Assembly (NCBI RefSeq): GCF_002119425.1
Contig: NZ_MDSU01000018.1
Span: 835,501-899,500 of the forward strand
Length of the DNA: 64,000 nt
Reading direction: 5' to 3'
DNA from: Desulfurella amilsii
GTDB taxonomy: Bacteria; Campylobacterota_A; Desulfurellia; Desulfurellales; Desulfurellaceae
This document shows, piece by piece, positions 19,840 through 27,698 of this stretch. Position numbers and translations under genes: made by a program. The notes below the pieces were generated by a model that was not told the DNA's origin, did not search any database, and was given only the letters and a program-made list of their open reading frames with translations. Numbering within the stretch: position 1 is the first letter of the stretch; every line of letters starts with the position of its first letter.

Positions 19840-21210
19840 TTATACCCTCAAAATGTCTGCCAATTTAGAGACATCTTCGCACTTTTCTAAGTTCATTACC
19901 GCATCAATAACGCTATCCATTTCTGTATTGGTTAAAAGGCCATCGGCATTATTTTTGAATTTTTCAATAACTTCCTCATCACTCATCTTGTTTTTAGCAT
20001 GCCCTCGTGGGTATTTTACTTCTTCCGTATAAACTTTTTTATCCCTGGTATAAAGCGTTACTTTATTTGGTATACCATCTGGATAACCTGCCGTTAGCTC
20101 GTCCTTTTCAGCTAGTGTTGTCTTAGTAGAAAGAATTTTTTTAACAATTGGATCATTTAGCCTTTCTTTGCTAAATGAGTGCTTTGTTACACTACCATCT
20201 ATTAATCCTACCACTGTGATATACTGGATACTATGATCTGCAGTTTCTTTTGTCTTTGGTTCCCATTTTTCTTTATCTTTTGCAATAATTTCATATGCGG
20301 CTTTAAATGTATCAATATGAATAGATTCAATATCATCGGGAGATTGTACATACTGATGTAGTTTCTTAACAATATCCACAACACTTTGAGCATGGTATTC
20401 AACTGGGTAAAATTTAATATAAGTATCTAGTATTCTTGTTGGTTCTTTTAAATTAATAATGGGTGCAAGCGCCTGGTCATCAAATGTTTCTTTCTCCAGC
20501 ACTTGTTTAAAAAATCCCATCTCACCTTCAAAAGGCTGATAAGGCCCGCTCATCCCATTCATAGCCAAAAATGTTCCAAAGATCGCATTTCTTGTAGAAT
20601 TTGCAGCAGCTGCGCCTTTCCACATTGAAAGCTCACCTGCTCTTGTTTGACGTGCAGATAGATTTGGTATTAAAGCTAAAGAAATTGCGTGTTCTATAAC
20701 GTAAACTGGCAATTTCAACAATCTTCCAAGCGCACAAACTTCCATAATTGTAATGTAATTTACATGATCCCAGCCATGTTTTCTTAAACTTGCTGCATCG
20801 CAAAGGTTTACGCCAATTTCGTAAGCAATTGTAATTGCCTCTAAAAGCTCTTTGCCACTAAGCTTTTTCCATTCGGCAACAGCCCACAAACCAGGTATAC
20901 AATCACTAGGATGCAAAGGTTCTTTTGACAAATAAGTGTCATTGAAGTCAAGATACCTAACCAAAACACCATTTGCAAACGCAGCAACTTCTGGTGTAGT
21001 TTTTACAGGTAAACCAAAAAGATACGCACCCTCATGCGTTTTAAACATGTAAGCATACTTTCTTGCTACCTTTGGCGTATCTTCTAAAAATGCCGCGTAC
21101 ATAACACCAAAAGAATCAAGTATACGCCTTTTAGCTTCGTGACTAGACTCTTGTGGTATGTTTTTAGTGTTTACTACATAGTTAGCAAATAACTTTGTAT
21201 ATTTATCCAT
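19840..21210 (-). CDS. prpD: 2-methylcitrate dehydratase (MmgE/PrpD family)
   Basis: Dehydrates 2-methylcitrate to 2-methylaconitate, 456 aa, near the usual PrpD length. Family features include the N-terminal ESSHEAKRRILDSFGVMYAA, FANGVLVRYLDFNDTYLSKE and HGWDHVNYITIMEVCALGRL. It is the first gene of the prpD-prpB-synthase operon. No adjacent PrpF or AcnD was seen. An AGGAGG ribosome site precedes ATG 21210-21208. Confidence 0.9.
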   Translation of the reverse strand: MDKYTKLFANYVVNTKNIPQESSHEAKRRILDSFGVMYAAFLEDTPKVARKYAYMFKTHEGAYLFGLPVKTTPEVAAFANGVLVRYLDFNDTYLSKEPLHPSDCIPGLWAVAEWKKLSGKELLEAITIAYEIGVNLCDAASLRKHGWDHVNYITIMEVCALGRLLKLPVYVIEHAISLALIPNLSARQTRAGELSMWKGAAAANSTRNAIFGTFLAMNGMSGPYQPFEGEMGFFKQVLEKETFDDQALAPIINLKEPTRILDTYIKFYPVEYHAQSVVDIVKKLHQYVQSPDDIESIHIDTFKAAYEIIAKDKEKWEPKTKETADHSIQYITVVGLIDGSVTKHSFSKERLNDPIVKKILSTKTTLAEKDELTAGYPDGIPNKVTLYTRDKKVYTEEVKYPRGHAKNKMSDEEVIEKFKNNADGLLTNTEMDSVIDAVMNLEKCEDVSKLADILRV

Positions 21211-21526
21211 GCTAACCTCCTAATTTTTTTAAGTAAAGTAATCTTAAAATACAAAATAAATAGGTTAATAAGTTATATATACATCAAATAACTATTGCAA
21301 AAACAATAAAAACTAAATATATAAAAAATTCAATATAAATTTTTTATCTAAATTATACTTAAGCTTTATTTTGTATTTAGTACTTGTAAATATTTACTAT
21401 ATAGCATTCATAGGTTAACTGCTCTAATTTTTTTCACTAAACTTGACAAAAGCGTTTAAATGATGTAAAAAAAATAAAGTATGTTAGTTAATTAACAAGA
21501 TATTTATAAAAATAAAGGAGGTTTTT
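21211..21526. promoter_or_regulatory. Divergent control region between prpD and the cupin gene
   Basis: A 316-base, very A/T-rich gap with no convincing coding frame. Minus strand: -35 TTGCAA (21295-21300), 17-base spacer and -10 TATAAC (complement of 21272-21277) could drive prpD. Plus strand: -35 TTGACA (21443-21448), 17 bases and -10 TAAAAA (21466-21471) could drive the cupin gene. No adjacent PrpR-type regulator gene and no clear operator palindrome were found. Confidence 0.45.
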
Positions 21527-21871
21527 TTGAAAGTTTCATGTTTAGACGAAATACAAGATAAACCCGTAGAGTTTAATGGTAAAATAGTTTATGGCGTAAG
21601 TATAAGATGGTTAATAAAAAAAGAAGATGGTGCGCCAAACTTTGCTATGCGCTACTTTGAGATGCAGCCCAATACCGAAATTCCCTCACATTCTCACCCA
21701 TGGGAACACGAGATTTTTATATTGGATGGCGAGTGTGAAATTACAGCAGGCAGTGTCTCTAAAAAAGTTTTCAAAAATTCTGCTGTTTTTATTGAACCAA
21801 ATATAGAACATTCTTACAAAAACAACGGTGATAAAGTATTAAAATTCTTGTGTATTATACCGCATACCTAA
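21527..21871 (+). CDS. Small single-domain cupin protein
   Basis: 114 aa with one cupin barrel. The first metal-binding motif is PSHSHPWEHEIFILDGECE (two His, then His and Glu) and the second is NIEHSYKN near residues 94-101. Start TTG 21527-21529 is set by AAGGAGG ending 5 bases upstream. Such proteins often bind a metal and a small ligand or act as sensors. Divergent from the methylcitrate operon; no specific function can be assigned. Confidence 0.75.
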   Translation: MKVSCLDEIQDKPVEFNGKIVYGVSIRWLIKKEDGAPNFAMRYFEMQPNTEIPSHSHPWEHEIFILDGECEITAGSVSKKVFKNSAVFIEPNIEHSYKNNGDKVLKFLCIIPHT

Positions 21872-21973
21872 ATTAGCCAAACAGATCTTTTCCTTGATTT
21901 TTGTTACAAAGGTTATATATTTAAAAACTGTTGTGGAAAGTTTTAGTTTTTTTTGGTTTAGAAAGGACAAAAA

Positions 21974-23536
21974 ATGCAAGAAAGACAAGTAAATCCCTAT
22001 ATTATTGCCCTAACTGTTATGTTACCTACTTTCATGGTACTTATGGATACTTCAATTGTAACGGTTGCTCTTTCTTACATGGCTGGCCCATTGTCTGTTA
22101 CAACAGATGATGCCACATGGACGCTCACAGTTTATTTAGCTGCTAGTGGTATAATCTTGCCTATTACAAGTTTTTTGGGAAATAAGTTTGGCAGAAAAAA
22201 TTACTTTTTAATCAGCATAATTGCTTTTACTGTAAGCTCTTTTTTATGCGGAGTGGCTCCCACACTTGATTTATTGTTGCTATTTAGAGCTATACAAGGT
22301 TTTGCTGGTGGTGGGTTACAACCTATATCTCAAGCCATACTGATGGAAAGTTTCCCTTTAGAAAAAAGAGCACAAGCTATGAGTATTTTTTCAATTGGCG
22401 TTATATTTGCACCAATTTTGGGGCCTGTAATTGGCGGGTGGATTGTAGATAGTTACTCATGGAGGTGGATGTTTTTAATTAATGTGCCATTCGGCATACT
22501 TGCAACCATAATGACATTAATGTTTATATTCGATCCACCTTATGCAAAAGCAAATAAAATTCTAAAAATAGACTACACGGCTTTGAGCTTTATCGCAATA
22601 GGCATTGGAGCACTTCAAATAATGCTAGATAGAGGTCAAGAGGATAATTGGTTTAACTCAAATTTTATTGTGATTTTGGGATTGCTGAGTTTCTTTTTTA
22701 TCTCAATGTTTTTGATTAAAAATTACTTTTCAGATAAACCAATTATTAGAATGAGTTTATTGAAAGATAGAAATTATCTAATCGCAACTATTGCAATGTT
22801 TTTTCTGGGTTTTTTGTTCTTTGTCACGTTAACGCTTTTGCCAGAACTTATGCAAACATTAATGAATTATGATGCGTTCAAAAGTGGCCTTATAATGATG
22901 CCAGGTGGTATCGCAAGTCTTATTACGGTTATTTTTATAGGTAAGGTTTCAAAAAAAATTAGTTTTAAAACGCTTATATTTTTCGGTGTAATTATTGGAC
23001 TTTACGCATTGTATCTCATGGAGCAAATTAACTTGACTGCTTCACCATATTTTTTGTTGCTTGGACGCGTCCTTATTGGGTTTGGACTACCGCTGATTTT
23101 TATACCAATAAATGTTGTGGCCTTTATTTTTTTAAAAAACGAAGATATGGGCGAAGCAAGCGGTATACTTAACTTTACAAGAAGCATTGGGGGAAGTTTT
23201 GGTATTTCTTTAATGGCTTCTGCAATGCTTACCCATAGAGAGGCTTTTCAAAGAGATGCGCTTGTGCAAAATATATCGGCTACAAATCCTGTTTTTTTGC
23301 ATTACTTAAACACACTTCAAAATTACCTGTTTACTTATATTGGATTTGACCCAAACATGGCTTATCGCAAGGCAATGGGATTAATCAACAATACTATTAA
23401 TACTCAAAGTACTATAATGGCATTTCAAGATGATTTTCATATTATGATGTGGGTTATACTGATATTTTTATTTTTCTTGCCTTTTATTAAAACCAAAACA
23501 CAAAAACCAGAAAAAATAATAATATCGGAAATGTAG
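21974..23536 (+). CDS. MFS drug exporter, EmrB/QacA (DHA2) family
   Basis: Inner-membrane proton-drug antiporter, 520 aa with about 14 hydrophobic segments, the DHA2 layout. Typical motifs are the N-terminal MVLMDTSIVTVALSYMAGPL, motif A-like GNKFGRKNYFL after helix 2, and FAPILGPVIGGWIVDSYSWR (motif C, then the WRW turn). No adjacent EmrA-type adaptor or outer-membrane factor is present, so the export partners and substrate are unknown. Confidence 0.88.
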   Translation: MQERQVNPYIIALTVMLPTFMVLMDTSIVTVALSYMAGPLSVTTDDATWTLTVYLAASGIILPITSFLGNKFGRKNYFLISIIAFTVSSFLCGVAPTLDLLLLFRAIQGFAGGGLQPISQAILMESFPLEKRAQAMSIFSIGVIFAPILGPVIGGWIVDSYSWRWMFLINVPFGILATIMTLMFIFDPPYAKANKILKIDYTALSFIAIGIGALQIMLDRGQEDNWFNSNFIVILGLLSFFFISMFLIKNYFSDKPIIRMSLLKDRNYLIATIAMFFLGFLFFVTLTLLPELMQTLMNYDAFKSGLIMMPGGIASLITVIFIGKVSKKISFKTLIFFGVIIGLYALYLMEQINLTASPYFLLLGRVLIGFGLPLIFIPINVVAFIFLKNEDMGEASGILNFTRSIGGSFGISLMASAMLTHREAFQRDALVQNISATNPVFLHYLNTLQNYLFTYIGFDPNMAYRKAMGLINNTINTQSTIMAFQDDFHIMMWVILIFLFFLPFIKTKTQKPEKIIISEM

Positions 23537-23555
23537 TTATTTCTTTTACCTGTAT

Positions 23556-23584
23556 TTGACTTTACCATACTAGAAATATATAAT
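23556..23584 (+). promoter_or_regulatory. Promoter of the glycine-zipper lipoprotein gene
   Basis: -35 TTGACT at 23556-23561, 17-base spacer, -10 TATAAT (exact consensus) at 23579-23584, then AAAGGAGG before the coding start. Confidence 0.75.
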
Positions 23585-23611
23585 AGAAAAAAATAAAGGA
23601 GGATGGATGAA

Positions 23612-24055
23612 ATGAACTTAAAAAGCAAAATCGCAAGCTTTGGCTTAGCAGCTACGCTTTTAACAACCAGTTTAAATTTAACAAGCTGTCAAACATTGCA
23701 ACAACCCACACAACAGGGTTATCAAGGCGCTGGAGCGGGTGCTCTACTAGGTGCTGTAGCAGGGGCTTTGCTTAGTCCTAACAATAGATGGAAAGGTGGG
23801 GCAATAGGTGCTGCGCTTGGTGCAGTAGCAGGATATACCTTAACTCAGATACAATCCCAATCAGCTCAGCAAGCAGCTCAATACAACCAACCCGTTCAGT
23901 ATGAAACAACAACAAACGATGGCACACAAGGTGTAGTAAAAGCAGAGCCAATTGGCTACAACCCAGAAACAGGCTGCAAAAAGGTTAGAATTAAAACCTG
24001 GCAAAATGGTCAGCTAATTAGTAATATAGTAAAAGAAGTTTGCCCTGCTCAATAA
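23612..24055 (+). CDS. Glycine-zipper outer-membrane lipoprotein
   Basis: 147 aa. The signal peptide ends in lipobox LTSC with Cys26 as the lipidated residue. A glycine-zipper segment follows (GAGAGALLGAVAGALL, then GGAIGAALGAVAGYTL), as in the Rickettsia 17-kDa antigen family, then a Gln-rich linker and a C-terminal part with two cysteines (TGCKKV, KEVCPAQ). ATG 23612 is chosen over ATG 23603 because the latter directly abuts GGAGG, whereas 23612 has normal spacing. Probable envelope role; exact function unknown. Confidence 0.82.
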   Translation: MNLKSKIASFGLAATLLTTSLNLTSCQTLQQPTQQGYQGAGAGALLGAVAGALLSPNNRWKGGAIGAALGAVAGYTLTQIQSQSAQQAAQYNQPVQYETTTNDGTQGVVKAEPIGYNPETGCKKVRIKTWQNGQLISNIVKEVCPAQ

Positions 24056-24065
24056 AAAAGGAAAC

Positions 24066-24102
24066 TACCGGCAAATCGTGGTGGGGCAATGGTTTGCCGG
24101 TA
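24066..24102. terminator. Hairpin between convergent lipoprotein and rubredoxin genes
   Basis: A 10-bp perfect stem TACCGGCAAA (24066-24075) / TTTGCCGGTA (24093-24102) encloses a 17-base loop in the 58-base gap between two convergent genes. On the minus strand it is followed by a T-rich stretch (TTTCCTTTTTT), so it may end the rubredoxin transcript. On the plus strand it is followed by A residues, so termination there is less obvious. Confidence 0.45.
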
Positions 24103-24113
24103 AAAAAATAAAA

Positions 24114-24281
24114 TTAAGCTTCTTCGTAGACTTCAAAATCTACTTTTGCGGCACCACAAACTGGACATTCCCAGTCATCTGGTAAAGATTCAAATGGTGT
24201 GTTTGGTGGTACATCTGCGTCTGGATCTCCTTTTTCTGGATCGTAGATATAACCGCATACTTTGCATTTGTATTTTTTCAT
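24114..24281 (-). CDS. Rubredoxin
   Basis: Small Fe(Cys)4 electron carrier, 55 aa. It reads [20 protein letters not shown] with Cys6/Cys9, and CPVCG with Cys39/Cys42, the canonical rubredoxin pattern. Last gene of the oxygen-defence operon; its ATG overlaps the TGA of the ferritin-like gene (ATGA). In this setting it is the likely electron donor to the flavodiiron protein, rubrerythrin and superoxide reductase. Confidence 0.96.
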   Translation of the reverse strand: MKKYKCKVCGYIYDPEKGDPDADVPPNTPFESLPDDWECPVCGAAKVDFEVYEEA

Positions 24282-24715
24282 AAACCCTCCTGATTTGTTT
24301 CCAGCAATCGCTTAAAGGCAGCGAAGATTTTCTTATGCCTAATCTCATCTTTCAGCACTTCTTCATATATTGCCTTAGTTTCAAGATCATTTTCTTCACC
24401 ACAAACCTTGATATGTTTTTGATACATTTTAATGGCATCATCTTCTGACTTTTCATTTAAATCCATAATCTCAACTAAATCATTCGAAAAATGAACTATA
24501 TCCGGCGTTATTGCTTCTCTTGCACCCAATGCAACTACACGTTTAGAAAATTTTTCTGCGTGTTTCATTTCTTCAACAGAAATGCGCTCAAGCATTTCTC
24601 TTATCACAGGATGCTTATCTTTGGGCATTCTGTAGTGACCTGCCATATACTGCATAATAGCACCAATCTCAGCTTGTATGGCCTCATTTAAAATATCTAT
24701 GATTTTTTGACTCAT
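24278..24715 (-). CDS. Bacterioferritin-like ferritin-family protein
   Basis: 145-aa four-helix-bundle protein. Di-iron ligands are visible as [13 protein letters not shown] (helix A Glu), EEMKHAEKF (ExxH in helix B), [16 protein letters not shown] (E...ExxH in helix D), plus helix [12 protein letters not shown]. The length suits a bacterioferritin or a Dps-like mini-ferritin; the haem-binding Met cannot be judged. ATGA overlaps join it to the gene on each side. It would store iron and consume peroxide or oxygen. Confidence 0.82.
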   Translation of the reverse strand: MSQKIIDILNEAIQAEIGAIMQYMAGHYRMPKDKHPVIREMLERISVEEMKHAEKFSKRVVALGAREAITPDIVHFSNDLVEIMDLNEKSEDDAIKMYQKHIKVCGEENDLETKAIYEEVLKDEIRHKKIFAAFKRLLETNQEGL

Positions 24716-25917
24716 GGCATCTCCTTAACTTTTTGCCCTAACTGTTTACCAATCTCAAAAGCTTTTTGTAAATCTTCCTCAGTTGGCCTAAATCTAACCC
24801 TAAATGGTTCAAGTGGCATACTAAATTTGATATCTTTCATTCTTTGATTAATAAGTTTTGATGCTTCACCGCTCCAACCGTATGAGCCAAAAGCAAAACC
24901 CATTTTACCTCTGATTTTAAGTGTAGCAAGGCTTGATAAAAATTCCCAAATAGGCTCTACTGCATCCCCATTTATAGTGGGAGAACCCACAGCTATAAGA
25001 GACGCCCTCTGCACAGTATCAAGCAGATATGGTTTTTCTTTTTCAATAACATCAACAATATCTTTTGTTATTACTTTTACGCCTTCTGACTGTATGCCGC
25101 GCGCTATTTCTTGGGCTATTTTTTTTGTATAACCATACGCAGAAACATATAATACAGAGGCTAGTTTTTCCTGCATAGGCTGCGACCAAGCCTTGTAAAG
25201 CCCTATGTAGTGTTTTGGTTGGGTAAGTATTGGGCCGTGACTTGGTGCTATAATTTCTATATTGAGTTTTTCTATCTTTTCAATATGCTGCATCACATAT
25301 TCCTTAAATGGCCTCATTATACCATCAAAGTAAAATTTAAAATCTTCAGAAAAATCCTCTACTTCAGTGTCAAGCATCCTTTCATCGCAAAAATGACTAC
25401 CTAAAAAATCACAAGTAAAAAGCACCTGGCTTTCTGGTACATATGTAAACATCGTATCTGGCCAGTGCACAAAAGGTGCTATGATAAATTTTAACGTTTT
25501 GCCACCAAGATCAATCTCTAGGTTATCGTCTGCTTCTATGCAATTATAGTTTGTATTCACTATATTATCCAAAAAAACCTTACCCTGTTTGCTAACAACC
25601 AATTTCACATTTGGCATACACTCAAGTAACTTTGGCAGCGCACCTGAGTGATCTGGCTCATTGTGGTTTACAACCAAATAGTCAATCTCTTGTGGCTTAA
25701 CATTTAATTTTTCTAAATTTTCTAAAAAACCATTAAAGAAAGGCTCTTTAACTCCATCAATTATAGCCTTTTTATTGGTGCCTTCTACCAAATAAGAATT
25801 ATAAGTAGAGCCGTGAGCTGTACGCATAATGATATCAAATATTTTTAAGTCAGGATCAAGCGTTGCTACCCAGTGTATACCATCTTTTATTTTAAAAGGA
25901 TCCCTACCTGCTTTCAA
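24712..25917 (-). CDS. Flavodiiron protein (A-type, FprA/ROO)
   Basis: Reduces oxygen to water, and/or NO to N2O, 401 aa. The beta-lactamase-like domain holds the di-iron ligands HNEPDHSGA, HWPDTMF, the aspartate in FTCDFLGSH and the histidine in APSHGPI. A flavodoxin domain binding FMN follows (LYVSAYGYTKKIAQEIARGI). Length and order fit the two-domain class A type. Start is TTG 25917-25915, set by GGAGG 6 bases upstream. A terminator-like hairpin stands just upstream. Confidence 0.93.
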   Translation of the reverse strand: MKAGRDPFKIKDGIHWVATLDPDLKIFDIIMRTAHGSTYNSYLVEGTNKKAIIDGVKEPFFNGFLENLEKLNVKPQEIDYLVVNHNEPDHSGALPKLLECMPNVKLVVSKQGKVFLDNIVNTNYNCIEADDNLEIDLGGKTLKFIIAPFVHWPDTMFTYVPESQVLFTCDFLGSHFCDERMLDTEVEDFSEDFKFYFDGIMRPFKEYVMQHIEKIEKLNIEIIAPSHGPILTQPKHYIGLYKAWSQPMQEKLASVLYVSAYGYTKKIAQEIARGIQSEGVKVITKDIVDVIEKEKPYLLDTVQRASLIAVGSPTINGDAVEPIWEFLSSLATLKIRGKMGFAFGSYGWSGEASKLINQRMKDIKFSMPLEPFRVRFRPTEEDLQKAFEIGKQLGQKVKEMP

Positions 25918-25931
25918 TGTTTACCTCCAAC

Positions 25932-25958
25932 AAAAAAGGGCGCGAAAAAGCGCACCCT
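25932..25958 (-). terminator. Intra-operon terminator/attenuator before the flavodiiron gene
   Basis: Minus strand: AGGGTGCG (complement of 25958-25951), six-base loop, CGCGCCCT (complement of 25944-25937), then an uninterrupted T6. The GC-rich 8-bp stem has one G-U pair and meets the pattern of an intrinsic terminator. It lies between the superoxide reductase stop (25962) and the flavodiiron start, so it would reduce expression of the last three genes. Confidence 0.75.
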
Positions 25959-25961
25959 AAG

Positions 25962-26321
25962 TTATCCTACTTTGATTTCCTTAGAATTTTCCCACAAACC
26001 ATGTATATTGCAATAACCCCATGCAAACAGTGTTGCATCTTCTTCTAATCTAATTCTAAATGTAGCCGTTGAATCAGTAATTTCTGGCTCAAAAACAAAC
26101 TTTCCAATTGATTTTGCCACACCACTTTTTGGTACAACAAAGCCTTCAATCCATCCAATGTAATGTTCTTTTGTATTTGGATGAGGGATGTCTTTGCCAA
26201 CTGTTACTGTAACACTAAAAAACTCACCTTTTTTAACAGTATTTGGAGCATCGATAACTGGTACATGTTTTTCCTTTTTTTCATCTGCTTCGTATTTTAC
26301 AAAATCTGCTAATTTTGACAT
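25962..26321 (-). CDS. Superoxide reductase (neelaredoxin type)
   Basis: Reduces superoxide to hydrogen peroxide without making oxygen, 119 aa. Iron ligands are His19 (EKHVP), His47 (PHPN), His53 (EHYIGW), Cys104 and His107 (CNIHGLW), the Fe(His)4Cys centre. There is no N-terminal desulforedoxin domain, so this is the one-iron neelaredoxin class. Lies between the flavin reductase-rubredoxin and flavodiiron genes, and a rubredoxin probably supplies its electrons. Confidence 0.94.
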   Translation of the reverse strand: MSKLADFVKYEADEKKEKHVPVIDAPNTVKKGEFFSVTVTVGKDIPHPNTKEHYIGWIEGFVVPKSGVAKSIGKFVFEPEITDSTATFRIRLEEDATLFAWGYCNIHGLWENSKEIKVG

Positions 26322-26336
26322 AAAAACCTCCTCTTT

Positions 26337-27008
26337 TTATTTCAATAATTCAAAATCACTTTTTGCTGCACCACACACGGGACATACCCAGTTATCTGGT
26401 ATATCTTCAAACTGGGTGCCGGGTTTAATCCCACCATCTGGATCGCCAATTTCTGGGTCATATACCCATCCACAAATCTTGCATACATATTTTTTGCTAG
26501 ATTTTGGTTGCTGGTAAATAGGTGTAGATTTTGGCGCTTGGGCATTTTTAATTTCATGATAATAAGCGTATGTCATTGGCTCATCTTTTTTGAATATTTC
26601 TGCATCAATTACTTCCCCTATGTAGAGCGTATGCGTAAAAACATCTATGCTATTTACTACACGACATTCTATGTAGCCCAGCGTGTGTTCAAGAACAACA
26701 GGCAAACCGTTTTTTGTAAGCAAATGACTGATCTTTTCAAACTTATTAACATTTTTGCCACTTTTAAAGCCAAAATTTCCAATAAGCGACAGTGGTGCTG
26801 TTTTTGCAATAATAGAAATTGTAAACAACTTACTAGCTTCAATAAACTCATGTGTGTAATTGGATTTATCTATTGATATTACAATCACACTAGGTTTATC
26901 TGTTACTTGAAACACTGTGTTTGATATCTGGGCATTTATCTTTGACTCTGTTTTAGACCCAACAATGTATAAACCGTAATTGATTAAATAAAGCGCTTTT
27001 TCATCCAT
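26337..27008 (-). CDS. Flavin reductase-rubredoxin fusion (Hrb-like)
   Basis: 223 aa. The N-terminal part (about 1-160) is a flavin reductase/FMN-binding split-barrel domain ([20 protein letters not shown], then [11 protein letters not shown]). The C-terminal 55 residues are a rubredoxin ([20 protein letters not shown], then [11 protein letters not shown]). This matches the high-molecular-weight rubredoxin of Moorella, which passes NADH-derived electrons to a flavodiiron protein, a fitting partner in the same operon. Confidence 0.9.
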   Translation of the reverse strand: MDEKALYLINYGLYIVGSKTESKINAQISNTVFQVTDKPSVIVISIDKSNYTHEFIEASKLFTISIIAKTAPLSLIGNFGFKSGKNVNKFEKISHLLTKNGLPVVLEHTLGYIECRVVNSIDVFTHTLYIGEVIDAEIFKKDEPMTYAYYHEIKNAQAPKSTPIYQQPKSSKKYVCKICGWVYDPEIGDPDGGIKPGTQFEDIPDNWVCPVCGAAKSDFELLK

Positions 27009-27019
27009 AACAATCTTAT

Positions 27020-27523
27020 TTAAAATTTTTCAAAAGCACTTGCGGGTGCACCACATACGGGACATTTATCTGGTGCTGCATCTAATGCTACATATCCACA
27101 CACGCTACATAAAAATATACCTTTAAAATCCGCATCTTTATTCTGCTCCAGGGCAGCCCTTGCTTTCTCATACAAGCTTCTGTGGTCTTTCTCTACTTGT
27201 AAAACCATATCAATCCATTTTGCTGCCTTATCCTGCGACTGTTCTTTTGCAACAGCTTCATATGCTGGGTACATTTCTTCGCTTTCAAAGTTTTCACCTT
27301 CCCAGGCACTTTTTACATTATCAAGTGTACTTCCAATGCCATTTAACAACTTAAAATGCCCTGATGCATGTATTACTTCTGCCTGACTAATTGCTTTAAA
27401 TAGCCTTGCAACATTTGTTTTGCCTTCTTTTTCCGCTGCTTTTGCAAAATTTAAATACCTCATATGAGCTTGAGATTCGCCCGCAAAAGCCTCCCCTAAG
27501 AACCTGTCTGTCATCTTAGCCAT
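27020..27523 (-). CDS. Rubrerythrin
   Basis: Peroxide-reducing di-iron protein, 167 aa. The N-terminal four-helix domain has ligands in [32 protein letters not shown] and [13 protein letters not shown]. The C-terminal rubredoxin-like domain is [20 protein letters not shown]. It begins near the operon promoter, after one tiny rubredoxin-like gene. Electrons probably come from the rubredoxins encoded alongside. Confidence 0.95.
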   Translation of the reverse strand: MAKMTDRFLGEAFAGESQAHMRYLNFAKAAEKEGKTNVARLFKAISQAEVIHASGHFKLLNGIGSTLDNVKSAWEGENFESEEMYPAYEAVAKEQSQDKAAKWIDMVLQVEKDHRSLYEKARAALEQNKDADFKGIFLCSVCGYVALDAAPDKCPVCGAPASAFEKF

Positions 27524-27525
27524 AA

Positions 27526-27636
27526 TTAAACCTCCTTTTTCTTAAAAGAATCTTTACTACCACATTGTGGACACTTTCTTGGCTTACACTTAGACTCTTT
27601 CTCAAATCCGCATTTTTCACATTTGTAAACAGCCAT
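27526..27636 (-). CDS. Tiny rubredoxin-like (RCKP-type) protein
   Basis: 36 aa: Cys6 and Cys9 in YKCEKCGFEKE, then Cys17, and Cys22/Cys25 in RKCPQCGS, followed by a basic tail. It resembles the short RCKP rubredoxin-like domain proteins found next to rubrerythrin. Its start 27636-27634 is preceded by AAGGAGG (CAAGGAGGCG), and its stop is 3 bases before the rubrerythrin start. First gene of the operon. Confidence 0.85.
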   Translation of the reverse strand: MAVYKCEKCGFEKESKCKPRKCPQCGSKDSFKKKEV

Positions 27637-27667
27637 CTTACGCCTCCTTGAGCTTTATTCTAATACT

Positions 27668-27695
27668 ATTTTAATAATAATTATCAAAATGTCAA
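27668..27695 (-). promoter_or_regulatory. Promoter of the oxygen-defence operon
   Basis: Minus strand: -35 TTGACA (complement of 27690-27695), 16-base spacer, -10 TAAAAT (complement of 27668-27673). It lies immediately after the argJ stop and 32 bases upstream of the first operon gene. The spacer carries the Fur/PerR-like box listed separately. Confidence 0.75.
27672..27686 (-). promoter_or_regulatory. Fur/PerR-type operator box
   Basis: The minus strand reads TGATAAT-T-ATTATTA, a 7-1-7 inverted repeat with one mismatch to the TGATAATNATTATCA form of the Fur-family box and two mismatches to the PerR consensus TTATAATNATTATAA. It fills the spacer between -35 and -10 and touches the -10, so a bound repressor would block RNA polymerase. 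The genes served suggest peroxide sensing (PerR), but the regulator is not in this window. Confidence 0.75.
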
Positions 27696-27698
27696 GGC

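Noticed and set aside
21211-21526. A small gene hidden in the prpD-cupin gap
   Set aside because: Short frames there have no ribosome site and very low-complexity A/T composition.
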